A stretch of 64,000 nucleotides of DNA, taken from Arcicella rosea (GTDB taxonomy: Bacteria; Bacteroidota; Bacteroidia; Cytophagales; Spirosomataceae). Numbering within the stretch: the stretch's first letter is position 1; each line of letters starts with the position of its first letter. Shown here one piece after another: positions 36,582 to 44,390 of this stretch. The DNA lies in contig NZ_JACHKT010000005.1 of NCBI RefSeq assembly GCF_014204325.1, positions 62,001 through 126,000 on the forward strand, in the 5' to 3' direction. A model generated the notes under the pieces. It was not told the origin of the DNA. It saw nothing but the letters and a program-made list of their open reading frames with translations, and did no database searches. The translations under genes and the position numbers were made by a program.

Positions 36582-36701
36582 ATAAGGACAGGAGAAACCC
36601 CCGCCCTTATCTGTTTAACCTCTAAACCTATTTAACTATGAAAATTAATACAAATATAAGCTAAATTCTGGTTATTTAAACATTAAATGTCCCATGAATT
36701 T
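36582..36701 (-). ncRNA. Candidate small RNA, copy 4 of the box-and-hairpin family
   Basis: Read on the reverse strand, a 5' stem (36696-36701 with 36663-36668, extended by GG/CC after a one-base bulge) is followed after 18 nt by the conserved box (36615-36644, core TAGTTAAATAGGTTTAGA) and a terminator-like hairpin (36582-36610). The 11-bp hairpin contains two G.U pairs that exist only on this strand; on the forward strand they would be A-C mismatches. The U-run after it is weak. The rest of the 36490-36819 gap holds nothing else. Confidence 0.55.
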
Positions 36702-36819
36702 TTACTAATTTTTGACGAAATGGCATTTTAAGTGATAAAACTTGAAAATTGATGTATATACAGACATTTTATACATTTAGTAAGCAATTTATTAATGTAT
36801 CAAAATGATAATTTTGTTT

Positions 36820-37575
36820 TCAAGCCTTACGATTGATAACAGTTGCGGAAGCTTGTGCCACTGGAAACAAGGTAATATCTGCCATCACAACATGTGCAGG
36901 ACGACTGACTGCAAAAGCGATAACTTCTGCAATATCTTCTGCTTTCAAGGGTTCAAATCCTTTATAAATAGCATCTGCTTTTTCTTCATCTCCTTTGAAA
37001 CGAACGATTGAAAATTCAGTTTCAACAGCTCCTGGTGCTACGTTAGTTACTTTAATTCCGAAAGGATTTAAGTCCAAACGCATTCCTTCAGAAATTGCTT
37101 CAACTGCTGCTTTTGAAGCGCAATAGACATTTCCATTCGGATAAGTACTTTTACCAGCAATTGAGCTTAGATTAACAATGTGTCCTTGCTGTCTTGCTTT
37201 CATCCAAGGCATTATTACTCTTGAAACATACAGTAAGCCTTTTACATTTCCATCAATCATAGCATCCCAATCGTCGGTTGAGCCATCTTGAATGGGCCCC
37301 ATTCCATGTGCATTTCCTGCATTATTGACTAAAATATCTATATTCTTTTCTGAATCAGAAAGTGAATTCAAGGCATTTTCTACTTGTACCTTATTTCTAA
37401 CATCAAAAGTCAGTATTTGTACTGTTACTTTTGATGAAAGGCTTGATTTTAGTGATTCAAGTTTTTCGATTCGTCTTCCACACAAAATCAAATTGATTCC
37501 TAAATTTGCAAAGGCTTCTGCGGTAGCTTTTCCGATTCCAGAGCTTGCACCAGTAATAAGAGCTAATTTGGGCAT
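36820..37575 (-). CDS. SDR-family oxidoreductase, YdfG-like
   Basis: This 251-aa cytoplasmic enzyme belongs to the classical short-chain dehydrogenases. The nucleotide-binding loop is TGASSGIGKA near the N-terminus, with an Arg-Arg after strand 2 (CGRRIEKL) that favours NADP(H). The catalytic Ser is in IVNLSSIAGKS, and Tyr and Lys are in YCASKAAVE. LVNNAGNAHGM is the NNAG motif. The sequence resembles E. coli YdfG, an NADP-dependent 3-hydroxy acid / serine dehydrogenase. The true substrate cannot be read from sequence. It lies 32 nt downstream of the NIPSNAP gene on the same strand. Confidence 0.85.
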   Translation of the reverse strand: MPKLALITGASSGIGKATAEAFANLGINLILCGRRIEKLESLKSSLSSKVTVQILTFDVRNKVQVENALNSLSDSEKNIDILVNNAGNAHGMGPIQDGSTDDWDAMIDGNVKGLLYVSRVIMPWMKARQQGHIVNLSSIAGKSTYPNGNVYCASKAAVEAISEGMRLDLNPFGIKVTNVAPGAVETEFSIVRFKGDEEKADAIYKGFEPLKAEDIAEVIAFAVSRPAHVVMADITLFPVAQASATVINRKA

Positions 37576-37607
37576 TTTTTTCTATTTTAATGAAGTAAGG
37601 CGTTGAA

Positions 37608-38366
37608 TTATTTCAACGGTGAAAATTCAACAGGAGCCATATATTCTGAAGTAACTTTTACTGTCAATGAACCTCCAGCTTTTTCTTCTGAAGCTTTTCT
37701 TACAGCTTGCCACGCTGGGTCAGCACCAAATGTTTTGAAAGAAGCCAAACCTGCTTCTTTGGTTTTATGTGCTAAGAAATAGATTAAAGTATTCTCAGAG
37801 CCTTGTTCTTTATCAGTTGGTGTCCAATAAATAATATTACTCATGCCATGTGTTTCAAATAATTTCAAAGTATGATTTCTGAAACGGTCTAACAATCCTG
37901 AAAGATTATTTGGCGTAGCAAGATAAGTTCTTAATTCAAAAACTCTGTCACCAACACTTTTTAAATTATTCGGTGAAAAATCAGTTGTTTTCAAGAAAGT
38001 ACTTTCTACTTTAGCAACAATTTCACCATTTGCTGTAGTTTCTTTTACTACTTTAATCCAACCTTTATCTTCCGAAAATGCTTTCCATGATTTTTCACGG
38101 GCTTCACGAGAAGGATATGATAACACATAAACCATTTTATTGTCTTTGTTATCTAAAGGCAACCAAAATCCTTCTAATCGCATTTTATGTTTTTTGAAGA
38201 AATGTAGCGTATGTTCTTTGAAGCGGTTCATCAATACATCAAATTTACCATCACTAGCATAATAAACTCTTAATTCGTACACACGATTGTTGGCATCGTC
38301 TGCTTTAGCCTGCATTGAAAAGCTTGTCAATAAACATAAAAGGAAGGTAATAATTTGGTTTTTCAT
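37608..38366 (-). CDS. Exported NIPSNAP-family protein
   Basis: The 252-aa product has a signal peptide (1-22, ending MQAKA) and two NIPSNAP ferredoxin-like units: about 28-130 (VYELRVYYASDGKFDVLMNRFKEHTLHFF) and 140-250 (VFELRTYLATPNNLSGLLDRFRNHTLKLF). The two units are clearly homologous. NIPSNAP proteins in Bacteroidota are usually periplasmic and of unknown function. It may share a transcript with the SDR gene 32 nt downstream and the OmpA-family gene 61 nt upstream. Confidence 0.88.
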   Translation of the reverse strand: MKNQIITFLLCLLTSFSMQAKADDANNRVYELRVYYASDGKFDVLMNRFKEHTLHFFKKHKMRLEGFWLPLDNKDNKMVYVLSYPSREAREKSWKAFSEDKGWIKVVKETTANGEIVAKVESTFLKTTDFSPNNLKSVGDRVFELRTYLATPNNLSGLLDRFRNHTLKLFETHGMSNIIYWTPTDKEQGSENTLIYFLAHKTKEAGLASFKTFGADPAWQAVRKASEEKAGGSLTVKVTSEYMAPVEFSPLK

Positions 38367-38427
38367 AGTTTTGTTGAAAAATAATCGATTTTAAATCAGT
38401 GAAAATAATTGTTTAATGATACAATAC

Positions 38428-40497
38428 TTATAAAACAGTAAGTTCTACTCTTCTGTTTTTCTTTTTGTTTTCTTCTGAATTATTTGGCAAAAGTGGTTTG
38501 TTGCTTCCGTAGCCTTTATACTTTAATCTATTTTCGTGGATTCCTTTGCTCACGAAATAATTAAAAACAACTCTTGCTCTATTTTCCGAAAGGGCAAAGT
38601 TTAATCTTGTGTCTCCAATATTATCAGTATGCCCACTGATTTCAATTTTGACCTGTGGGGCATTTTTCAGAAGCTCCACCATTTTATCTAGTTCTTGATA
38701 TGAAACCGATTGTAAAATAAAGCTACTTTGTTCAAAATAAACATTATCAAGTGTAATAGATTGTCCACTTTCAATCTGAATAAAATCTTTCACTTTAGAA
38801 CTCTCGATAGTGGCTTTTGTTTTAGGAACACCTAGTGAAGCTACGCTTTTATTAATGTTTACTGAGGGTTTTCTTTTCAATACAACCGTGTAAAAAACAG
38901 TTTTTTTAGAAGACAAATATTGTACTTGTTCTACTTTAAGTTCGTAATCTTTAGCAATGGATTCTATTTGATAATTATCTTTTTCAGTCAAAGCCAAATG
39001 ATATTCAGTCACATCATTTGAAGTATATACAGTAAAATTTTTCTTTGTTTTACTTCCAGTGATGTTAAATGTAGCAGGGATAATTTTACCACTTGTTGAA
39101 TCAATAGCAGACAATACCAACCCTTTTATCTTTTGCTTTGGAGTTAAAAAACAATCTAATTCAACTTGTTTTAGTTTTATAAATTCCTGTTGATACTTTT
39201 CAAAACCATTGGTATTGATTTCAAGATGATATTTGTCTTCAGGAATTAAACTTATCAATACATCACCGTTTTTTAACTTTTCAGTTTTAGGTTGATTGGC
39301 TTTATTACTGAGATTGACTAGCTCGATTTTATCCGCAATGATGTTTTCACCATTAAGTTTATTTTTTGTTTTTATCGTTAAATGATGGAGATTTCTTTCA
39401 AGACGGATAGTGTAAACGTACTTTTTGGTAGGATTAAAATCTGCCATATTAAAAGTACTTTGCTTGGTAATATAATGTTCTGCTGCTGTTTCAACCGTAA
39501 AAATCTCTTGACTGCTTACTCTTACACTAGCTTTTGCTTCATTTTTAAAGATAATGTTTCTTTTCAGATGCTCTAGTTTAATATTGATGAAAGCTTTTAC
39601 AGGTTTTTCTGTTTCAGCATCAATTACTTCAAAATGAACAGGGAGACTATTTTTATAGAGCATAAAATTAACTGAATTGCCTTGAGGTGCTTTCAGTACT
39701 TTTTCTTTGAGCTCTATATAATCTTCGGCATTGATGATGAATTCATATTTACTTGAGAGTTTCAAATTCGCACTGTATTCATCAGAATTCGATTTTTTTG
39801 ACGCATTTTTAATTTCGGAAGCATTCAAATCAACCACTTTTACTTGTGCATTTTTGATGGATTCTTTGGTGTCGGCATCTAATACTTTAATTGATAATGG
39901 ATAGCGTTCAAAAACCAATGGAATTGCAAAATCATGATGATTCGTACTGACGAAATCTTTGATGGAAATCATTGAATTTCCATCTGCAAAACCATCGGCT
40001 TTGACCAATACTTTCAGATTATCTTGTTGTGATAATTGAATGGGAAAAAAAGTATTTTTTGAAGAAGTATTTCCTTTGAAAATCTCTCCAGTCCTTTCTG
40101 ACGTAATGATGAAGTCGGCTAAAACACTTTCATTATTGGCTTTATTTATTGCAGTGAAATTGACAGTTACTGTCTTGTTTTGAACACCAGTTTTTGTCGC
40201 TGAAGCAATTGTATTACTTGTTTTTGTTGAAGTGTTTTTTAATGAATCAAGAATATTTTTTTCTGAAAAAGGTACTGATGCAAAAGACTCGGCACGATTT
40301 TTATAGTTTATTTTAGTAAGTAAATCATTTTTTGAATTGAAATTATTGAACTCTACAGTGCTGAGGTCAGTAAGATTACCCCAATTAAATTGGGCTTCTG
40401 TTGTGCTTTGATTTTTCGAAAAGGCTGATTCCTTCATCAAGCACAACGTTAATGCGAGTAGGGCTGGGCTGATTTTAATAGTAGCTTTGTTTTTCAT
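38428..40497 (-). CDS. OmpA-family outer-membrane protein with N-terminal repeat region
   Basis: The 689-aa protein carries a C-terminal OmpA-like peptidoglycan-binding domain (about 575-689) with ISGHTDNIGDTRLNFALSENRA, which tethers the envelope to the wall. The N-terminal region after the signal peptide consists of about five PEGA-like beta repeats such as YPLSIKVLDADTKESIKNAQ, LPVHFEVIDAETEKPVKAFI and LHHLTIKTKNKLNGENI. I chose the ATG at 40495-40497; an upstream ATG at 40518 would lie upstream of the transcript start predicted from the -7 element at 40516-40523. It shares a divergent promoter region with pth. Confidence 0.83.
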   Translation of the reverse strand: MKNKATIKISPALLALTLCLMKESAFSKNQSTTEAQFNWGNLTDLSTVEFNNFNSKNDLLTKINYKNRAESFASVPFSEKNILDSLKNTSTKTSNTIASATKTGVQNKTVTVNFTAINKANNESVLADFIITSERTGEIFKGNTSSKNTFFPIQLSQQDNLKVLVKADGFADGNSMISIKDFVSTNHHDFAIPLVFERYPLSIKVLDADTKESIKNAQVKVVDLNASEIKNASKKSNSDEYSANLKLSSKYEFIINAEDYIELKEKVLKAPQGNSVNFMLYKNSLPVHFEVIDAETEKPVKAFINIKLEHLKRNIIFKNEAKASVRVSSQEIFTVETAAEHYITKQSTFNMADFNPTKKYVYTIRLERNLHHLTIKTKNKLNGENIIADKIELVNLSNKANQPKTEKLKNGDVLISLIPEDKYHLEINTNGFEKYQQEFIKLKQVELDCFLTPKQKIKGLVLSAIDSTSGKIIPATFNITGSKTKKNFTVYTSNDVTEYHLALTEKDNYQIESIAKDYELKVEQVQYLSSKKTVFYTVVLKRKPSVNINKSVASLGVPKTKATIESSKVKDFIQIESGQSITLDNVYFEQSSFILQSVSYQELDKMVELLKNAPQVKIEISGHTDNIGDTRLNFALSENRARVVFNYFVSKGIHENRLKYKGYGSNKPLLPNNSEENKKKNRRVELTVL

Positions 40498-40515
40498 GGG
40501 TGGATAAATACTATA

Positions 40516-40533
40516 CAAAATTACTTAATTTTG
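40516..40533. promoter_or_regulatory. Palindromic divergent -7 element between ompA-like and pth
   Basis: CAAAATTACTTAATTTTG is a perfect 8-bp inverted repeat around a two-base centre. It contains TAATTTTG on both strands, so one sequence can serve as the -7 box of both the pth gene (+) and the OmpA-family gene (-). No clear -33 box is seen for either side. Confidence 0.5.
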
Positions 40534-40588
40534 ACGACTCATTCATGAAAAAGAAAATACAAAGTTAATTTCAAATATTTATTACAAA

Positions 40589-41149
40589 ATGAAATACCTA
40601 ATTGTTGGTCTTGGAAATATAGGTCCCGAATACTTGCTTACTAGGCATAATGTTGGTTTTATGGTGTTGGATCGTCTGGCGAGTAATTTCGAAGTGAAGT
40701 TTTCGATAGGGCGTTTAGCATATCATGTAGAAATTAAACATAAAGGAAAACAAATTCATTTAATTAAACCAACCACTTACATGAACTTGAGTGGCAAAGC
40801 GGTGAATTATTGGATGAAAGAATTAAAAATCGAAAAAGAGAATACTTTAGTCATTACTGATGATATTGCATTGCCTTTTGGTAAGCTTAGGACAAAGGTA
40901 AAAGGTTCACATGGAGGCCATAATGGTTTACGTAATATTGAAGAAGTATTGGGTTCTCCAGCTTATCCCCGTTTGAGGTTTGGAGTTGGTGATGATTTTG
41001 GTAAAGGAAGACAAATAGAATACGTTTTAGGAAATTTTGAAGGTGTACAATTAGATGAATTACCAGAACATCTTGACCGTGCTATAGACATTATTTTGAG
41101 TTTTTGTTTACAAGGTGTAGATAAGACAATGAATGCTTTTAATCAATAA
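40589..41149 (+). CDS. pth: Peptidyl-tRNA hydrolase
   Basis: This 186-aa enzyme recycles tRNA by cleaving peptidyl-tRNA released from stalled ribosomes. Family motifs are visible: VGLGNIGPEYLLTRHNVGF at the N-terminus with the catalytic His, KPTTYMNLSGKAV, VITDDIALPFGKLR and GSHGGHNGLRNIEE. The length is standard. It begins 56 nt from the divergent palindromic promoter and stands alone. The 868-nt gap downstream holds the small-RNA-like units. Confidence 0.96.
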   Translation: MKYLIVGLGNIGPEYLLTRHNVGFMVLDRLASNFEVKFSIGRLAYHVEIKHKGKQIHLIKPTTYMNLSGKAVNYWMKELKIEKENTLVITDDIALPFGKLRTKVKGSHGGHNGLRNIEEVLGSPAYPRLRFGVGDDFGKGRQIEYVLGNFEGVQLDELPEHLDRAIDIILSFCLQGVDKTMNAFNQ

Positions 41150-41524
41150 TTGGATTATTCAAAGAATTTCAAAGAAATCGAAAATAATTTATAACAAAAC
41201 TTTTGCAATGTTTTTGTTATGCAAGCAGAATAATATTTCGATTGTAATAGTTTTTGTTTCGGAATTAAGTGTTTTTCTGTTGATTTTTAGGTAGTTACTA
41301 CTATAAAATTGGAAAGTCTTAACTCAAATCATTTGCATATTTATATAATATTGCAGAACTTTGCATCGTTAATCAAGTAAATGAATCTTTGTACAAAACC
41401 ACGAATTATTTTTTTATTAATTTTAAAAAATAACTAAAAAAATAAACTTTTTTCAAATAAAAATTGTAGTATTGTTACAGAGAAACGATAAAGCAATTAA
41501 TTGATAGTCGTTTAGTAAAATAGA

Positions 41525-41661
41525 AAATTATACATCGTTTATGAAGTTTGAATAGATTCATCCACCAGCGACGATTTGTTGATATAATTTAAGAATTTTC
41601 ATAGTTAAATAGGTTTAGAGGTAAGATGGAAAGGGCGTTTCTTTTGGAGACGCCACTTTTT
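41525..41661 (+). ncRNA. Candidate small RNA, copy 1
   Basis: AAATTATA (41525-41532) pairs with 41583-41590, and ATCGT/ACGAT pair inside. The conserved box follows at 41596-41626, then hairpin GGCGTTTC/GAGACGCC (about 41634-41654) with a T-run to 41661. A promoter-like TTG (41361) to AATCTTTG (41384-41391) lies further upstream. Confidence 0.55.
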
Positions 41662-41670
41662 GAAAATTAA

Positions 41671-41801
41671 AAGCTAAGTTTTGTGAATTTGGAATTGTGT
41701 TGAAAAAACTTAGTTTCTTAAATTGAATAGTTATTTTTCATAGTTAAATAGGTTTAGAGGTAAGACGGGAAAGGGCGTTTCTTTTAGAGACGCCTCTTTT
41801 T
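41671..41801 (+). ncRNA. Candidate small RNA, copy 2
   Basis: A 12-bp stem (41671-41682 with 41705-41716, including one G.U) is followed after 18 nt by the conserved box (41735-41765), then hairpin GGCGTTTC/GAGACGCC (about 41773-41794) and a T-run. The loop of the first stem contains GGAATTGTGTTGAA, similar to copy 3. Confidence 0.58.
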
Positions 41802-41808
41802 GAAAAAC

Positions 41809-41952
41809 AGTTAGAAGAATCAGGAAATGTGTTAAAGAAAAGAGTTTGTTCTTCTAATTTCTAAAAAATAAAGGTGCAGTTATTTTTCATAGTTAAATAG
41901 GTTTAGAGGTAAGATAATAAAGGACGTAGCCATTGGTTATGTCCTTTTTTTG
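41809..41952 (+). ncRNA. Candidate small RNA, copy 3
   Basis: An 11-bp stem (41809-41819 with 41849-41859) has a different sequence from copy 2 but pairs equally well. The box is at 41884-41914. The terminator hairpin AAAGGACGTA/TATGTCCTTT (about 41920-41946) ends in seven T. The loop of the first stem has GGAAATGTGTTAAA. Confidence 0.6.
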
Positions 41953-41963
41953 TGCTGTAAAAA

Positions 41964-42000
41964 CAGAAAGCCCTTCGTAACAGATACGAAGGGCTTTCTG
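41964..42000 (-). terminator. Terminator of rlmB
   Basis: CAGAAAGCCCTTCGTA (41964-41979) pairs perfectly with 41985-42000, giving 16 bp and a 5-nt loop; on the reverse strand a run of five T follows. Confidence 0.88.
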
Positions 42001-42017
42001 ACAATAATCTCTTCATT

Positions 42018-42803
42018 TTAAACTAATCGTTTACGAACTACTTCATAAAGAATTACGCCAGTTGCTACAGATACGTTTAATGAACCAACACGACCAACTA
42101 AAGGAATTGTCGCTAATTCATCCACTGAACGCATTAAATCATCTGAAATTCCATCTTCTTCCGAACCCATGATGATGGCAGTTGGAATTGAAAAATCTAC
42201 ATCATAAATATTTTTAGAAACTTTTTCAGAACAAGCTACAACTTGAATCCCTGAATTTTGTAAAAATCTTACTGTGTGAAACAAGTTTTCTTCTCTACAA
42301 ACTGGTAAAAAGTTTAAAGCTCCAGAAGAAGTTTTCATGGCATCTGCATTAATTTGAGCTGCCCCTTTGGTAGGAATTACGATGGCATGAACACCAGTAC
42401 ATTCGGCAGTACGAGCGATTGCTCCAAAATTACGTACATCAGTAATTCTATCCAATACCAAAATTAAAGGTACTTCACCTTTTTCATATACATCAGCCAC
42501 AATATTCTCAAGTTTGGCATAATTGATTGCCGAAACGAAAGCAATAACACCTTGGTGATTTTTACGAGTAATTCTATCTAATTTTTCAACAGGTACTTTT
42601 TGAACAGGTACTCCTTTCAAACGAGCAAATTCTAAAATTTCTAAACTACCTAGTTCTCTTTGAACAAGTATTTTATCAATTTCTTTGCCAGAGCGTAGTG
42701 TTTCTAACACTGATTGAATACCAAATACTATATCTTTATTTTCTGGTTTTGCTTGGTTAAAATATTTGAAAGGCTTCTTTGGTCCTTCGGAATGGTTTTC
42801 CAT
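42018..42803 (-). CDS. rlmB: 23S rRNA (guanosine-2'-O)-methyltransferase, SpoU family
   Basis: This 261-aa SPOUT enzyme 2'-O-methylates a guanosine of 23S rRNA (G2251 in E. coli). An N-terminal SpoU-substrate-binding domain begins near VFGIQSVLETLRSGKEIDKI. The SpoU knot has the three motifs NFGAIARTAECTGVHAIV, AIIMGSEEDGIS and LNVSVATGVILYE. The length is normal, and the gene stands alone with a strong terminator. Assignment to RlmB rather than another TrmH-type enzyme rests on the presence of the N-terminal domain. Confidence 0.9.
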   Translation of the reverse strand: MENHSEGPKKPFKYFNQAKPENKDIVFGIQSVLETLRSGKEIDKILVQRELGSLEILEFARLKGVPVQKVPVEKLDRITRKNHQGVIAFVSAINYAKLENIVADVYEKGEVPLILVLDRITDVRNFGAIARTAECTGVHAIVIPTKGAAQINADAMKTSSGALNFLPVCREENLFHTVRFLQNSGIQVVACSEKVSKNIYDVDFSIPTAIIMGSEEDGISDDLMRSVDELATIPLVGRVGSLNVSVATGVILYEVVRKRLV

Positions 42804-43041
42804 TGTTATTGTATTTAATTGATTATATTATTCATCTTCAAGATATTGACAAAGCAATATTTCTGTAAAGTTCGCAAACTTTTTACTCTATTTTTAATTT
42901 TTGATGAAGAAAGGCAATAAGAACGTCTTTTTTACGTAAATAAGAAGGTTTTTATGCTATTTTTTTCAAGCTTTACTATGAAAAAATGGCAGTTTGTAAG
43001 TTGTTTCAGTCGTGAAGTAGCATTGCTTATTTATTAAACGG

Positions 43042-43073
43042 TTGCATTTTACTAAAAAAATGTTTTATCTTTG
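43042..43073 (+). promoter_or_regulatory. Promoter of the 43.3-kb lipoprotein gene
   Basis: TTG (43042-43044) and TATCTTTG (43066-43073) are 21 nt apart. The predicted start, near 43080, is about 260 nt before the ATG at 43340, an unusually long leader. Upstream, 42804-43041 shows no gene. Confidence 0.75.
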
Positions 43074-43079
43074 TATCGT

Positions 43080-43255
43080 ACTCTGTGGAAATGTACAAAT
43101 CGTTCTTTGAATTCACATTAATATAATCCTTTCTTTAAATACTGTTTTTCAGTAGCTTACTTTTTATTATTTCATACTCCTGAACAATCTCAGGAAACAA
43201 ATTCCACAGAATAATCCTAATTACTAAAATTTTCAAACTTTGTTTTTTTTTGTTA
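43080..43255 (+). ncRNA. Candidate structured leader or independent small RNA
   Basis: The predicted transcript begins with TCTGTGGAA (43082-43090), which pairs perfectly with 43202-43210. Inside the closed stem lie two hairpins: TACTG/CAGTA (43140-43154) and TCCTGA/TCAGGA (43178-43195). A run of nine T follows at about 43247-43255, though without a hairpin immediately before it. This could be a regulatory leader or a separate RNA. No riboswitch or 6S class is recognised with certainty. Confidence 0.45.
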
Positions 43256-43299
43256 AGGTTTCGTTTTGCTTATCAAGCGATGCTTTATTTATTGTTCAC

Positions 43300-43319
43300 G
43301 TAAACCAAAAGAGGTTTAC
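43300..43319 (+). promoter_or_regulatory. Hairpin before the 43.3-kb start codon
   Basis: GTAAACC (43300-43306) pairs with GGTTTAC (43313-43319). It ends 20 nt before the ATG at 43340 and could affect translation initiation. Confidence 0.45.
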
Positions 43320-43339
43320 CTAAATCCCAAATCAAGGAT

Positions 43340-43927
43340 ATGAAAAAATTGATTAAATTGACAGCAACCATGCTTATACTTGGTTCTGTAGTTTATGCTT
43401 GTAAGGTTAAGCAACAGCAACCTAGCCTTTCTTATGAGATTAAACAAGCTATACTACCCAACAAAAGAGATGCTTTGATTACTGAAATGTTAGCCAAAAA
43501 TTGGGTGATTAATGTAGTGAATTATCAAGCCGATACTCGTAAAAATGTTTTGTACGAACGTGGCGTAGCCGCCAATTTGCATGATTATTCAAAGGAGTCT
43601 TTTAAACTGACAACTGAGGAGCGTGTTGATTATACTGATGGAGCTGGAAAGATTCATCATGGCACTTGGACTTTAAGAGATGATAATACGAAATTATTAA
43701 TGACTTTTGAGGATGGAGAAGAAATTACTTGGAGTATTGTCAATACTGATAAAAACCACTTGGATTTACATCTAGCTATTGATGCAAATAAAGTAAAATG
43801 GGATATTCATGATTTGAATCAAATTGATATTTCAACGGCTGTAGTGTTGGCTGGCTTTTATGCAGGAATTGTAGATGAAGATACGGAAAAGGTAAATGTG
43901 ACGTATCGAATGATGCCAAGAAGCTAA
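43340..43927 (+). CDS. Lipoprotein of unknown function
   Basis: The 195-aa product has a lipoprotein signal with a Cys near residue 21 (SVVYACKVKQQ). The mature part appears to be one lipocalin-like beta-sandwich (KLTTEERVDYTDGAGKIHHGTWTLRDDNTKLLMTFEDGEEITWSIV), a pattern common in the Bacteroidota lipocalin-like/DUF4923-type proteins. I do not assign a ligand. It has a clean promoter and an unusually long structured leader. Confidence 0.6.
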   Translation: MKKLIKLTATMLILGSVVYACKVKQQQPSLSYEIKQAILPNKRDALITEMLAKNWVINVVNYQADTRKNVLYERGVAANLHDYSKESFKLTTEERVDYTDGAGKIHHGTWTLRDDNTKLLMTFEDGEEITWSIVNTDKNHLDLHLAIDANKVKWDIHDLNQIDISTAVVLAGFYAGIVDEDTEKVNVTYRMMPRS

Positions 43928-44021
43928 ACAGAAGTTTTGAGCGATGAATGATGAGTTGTGAATCGAAATATTGATACAGTTCTTTAATTCATTCAATACC
44001 GTTGTTTATTTTGCATAGTGT

Positions 44022-44074
44022 ATAAAATCAAAAAGCCATTTGTCGTTGAGGCAAATGGCTTTTTGATTTTATAA
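44022..44074 (-). terminator. Terminator of the ATL/DUF3109 operon
   Basis: A perfect 22-bp stem (44022-44043 with 44053-44074) and a 9-nt loop, T-rich on the reverse strand. The stop codon of the ATL gene lies in the upstream arm. Confidence 0.9.
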
Positions 44075-44389
44075 TAATTCTTTTGTTGGTGACCAAAAAA
44101 GCTCTTTAAAGTTCTGAACCTTATCGTTTTTAACAATAATACCTTCGTTTTCAAGTAATTCCTGCATTCTGTTTCCACCAAAAAATGCTTTGCCAGTTAG
44201 TAGTCCATTACGATTCACCACTCTGTGGGCTGGAATCGTATCATCGTTGTGAGAGGCATTCATTGCCCAACCGACCATTCTAGCACCTCCTTTTCCACCT
44301 AAATATTCAGCAATTGCACCATAAGAACTCACTCTTCCATGGGGAATCAATCGAACTACTTCATAAATATCATCAAAGGCATTTTTCAT
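44069..44389 (-). CDS. Alkyltransferase-like (ATL) DNA-repair protein
   Basis: This 106-aa protein resembles the DNA-binding domain of O6-alkylguanine-DNA alkyltransferase. The active-site motif is PAHRV (residues 53-57), so the alkyl-accepting Cys of the PCHRV motif is replaced by Ala54. The Arg finger region GARMVGWAMN (35-44) and a Tyr in VSSYGAIAEYL are present. ATL proteins bind O6-alkylguanine and hand it to nucleotide excision repair instead of repairing it directly. The stop of the upstream DUF3109 gene (44391) is one base from this ATG, so they are translationally coupled. Deletion of the catalytic half is typical for ATLs, so this is not a damaged gene. Confidence 0.85.
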   Translation of the reverse strand: MKNAFDDIYEVVRLIPHGRVSSYGAIAEYLGGKGGARMVGWAMNASHNDDTIPAHRVVNRNGLLTGKAFFGGNRMQELLENEGIIVKNDKVQNFKELFWSPTKELL

Positions 44390-44390
44390 T

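Noticed and set aside
41626-41670. Small ORF (ATGGAAAGGGCG...) after the AGAGGTAAG of copy 1, with an SD-like spacing
   Set aside because: The other copies have ACG or ATA at this position and different frames, so the peptide is not conserved. The hairpin pairing is conserved instead.
43080-43255. tmRNA, RNase P or SRP RNA
   Set aside because: None of the conserved cores of these RNAs (tRNA-like ends, P4 motif, GGAA/GGAG SRP loop) is visible.
44069-44389. Truncated, inactive O6-alkylguanine alkyltransferase pseudogene
   Set aside because: The frame is intact, the length is typical for ATL proteins, and Ala in the PxHR motif is a known ATL variant rather than decay.
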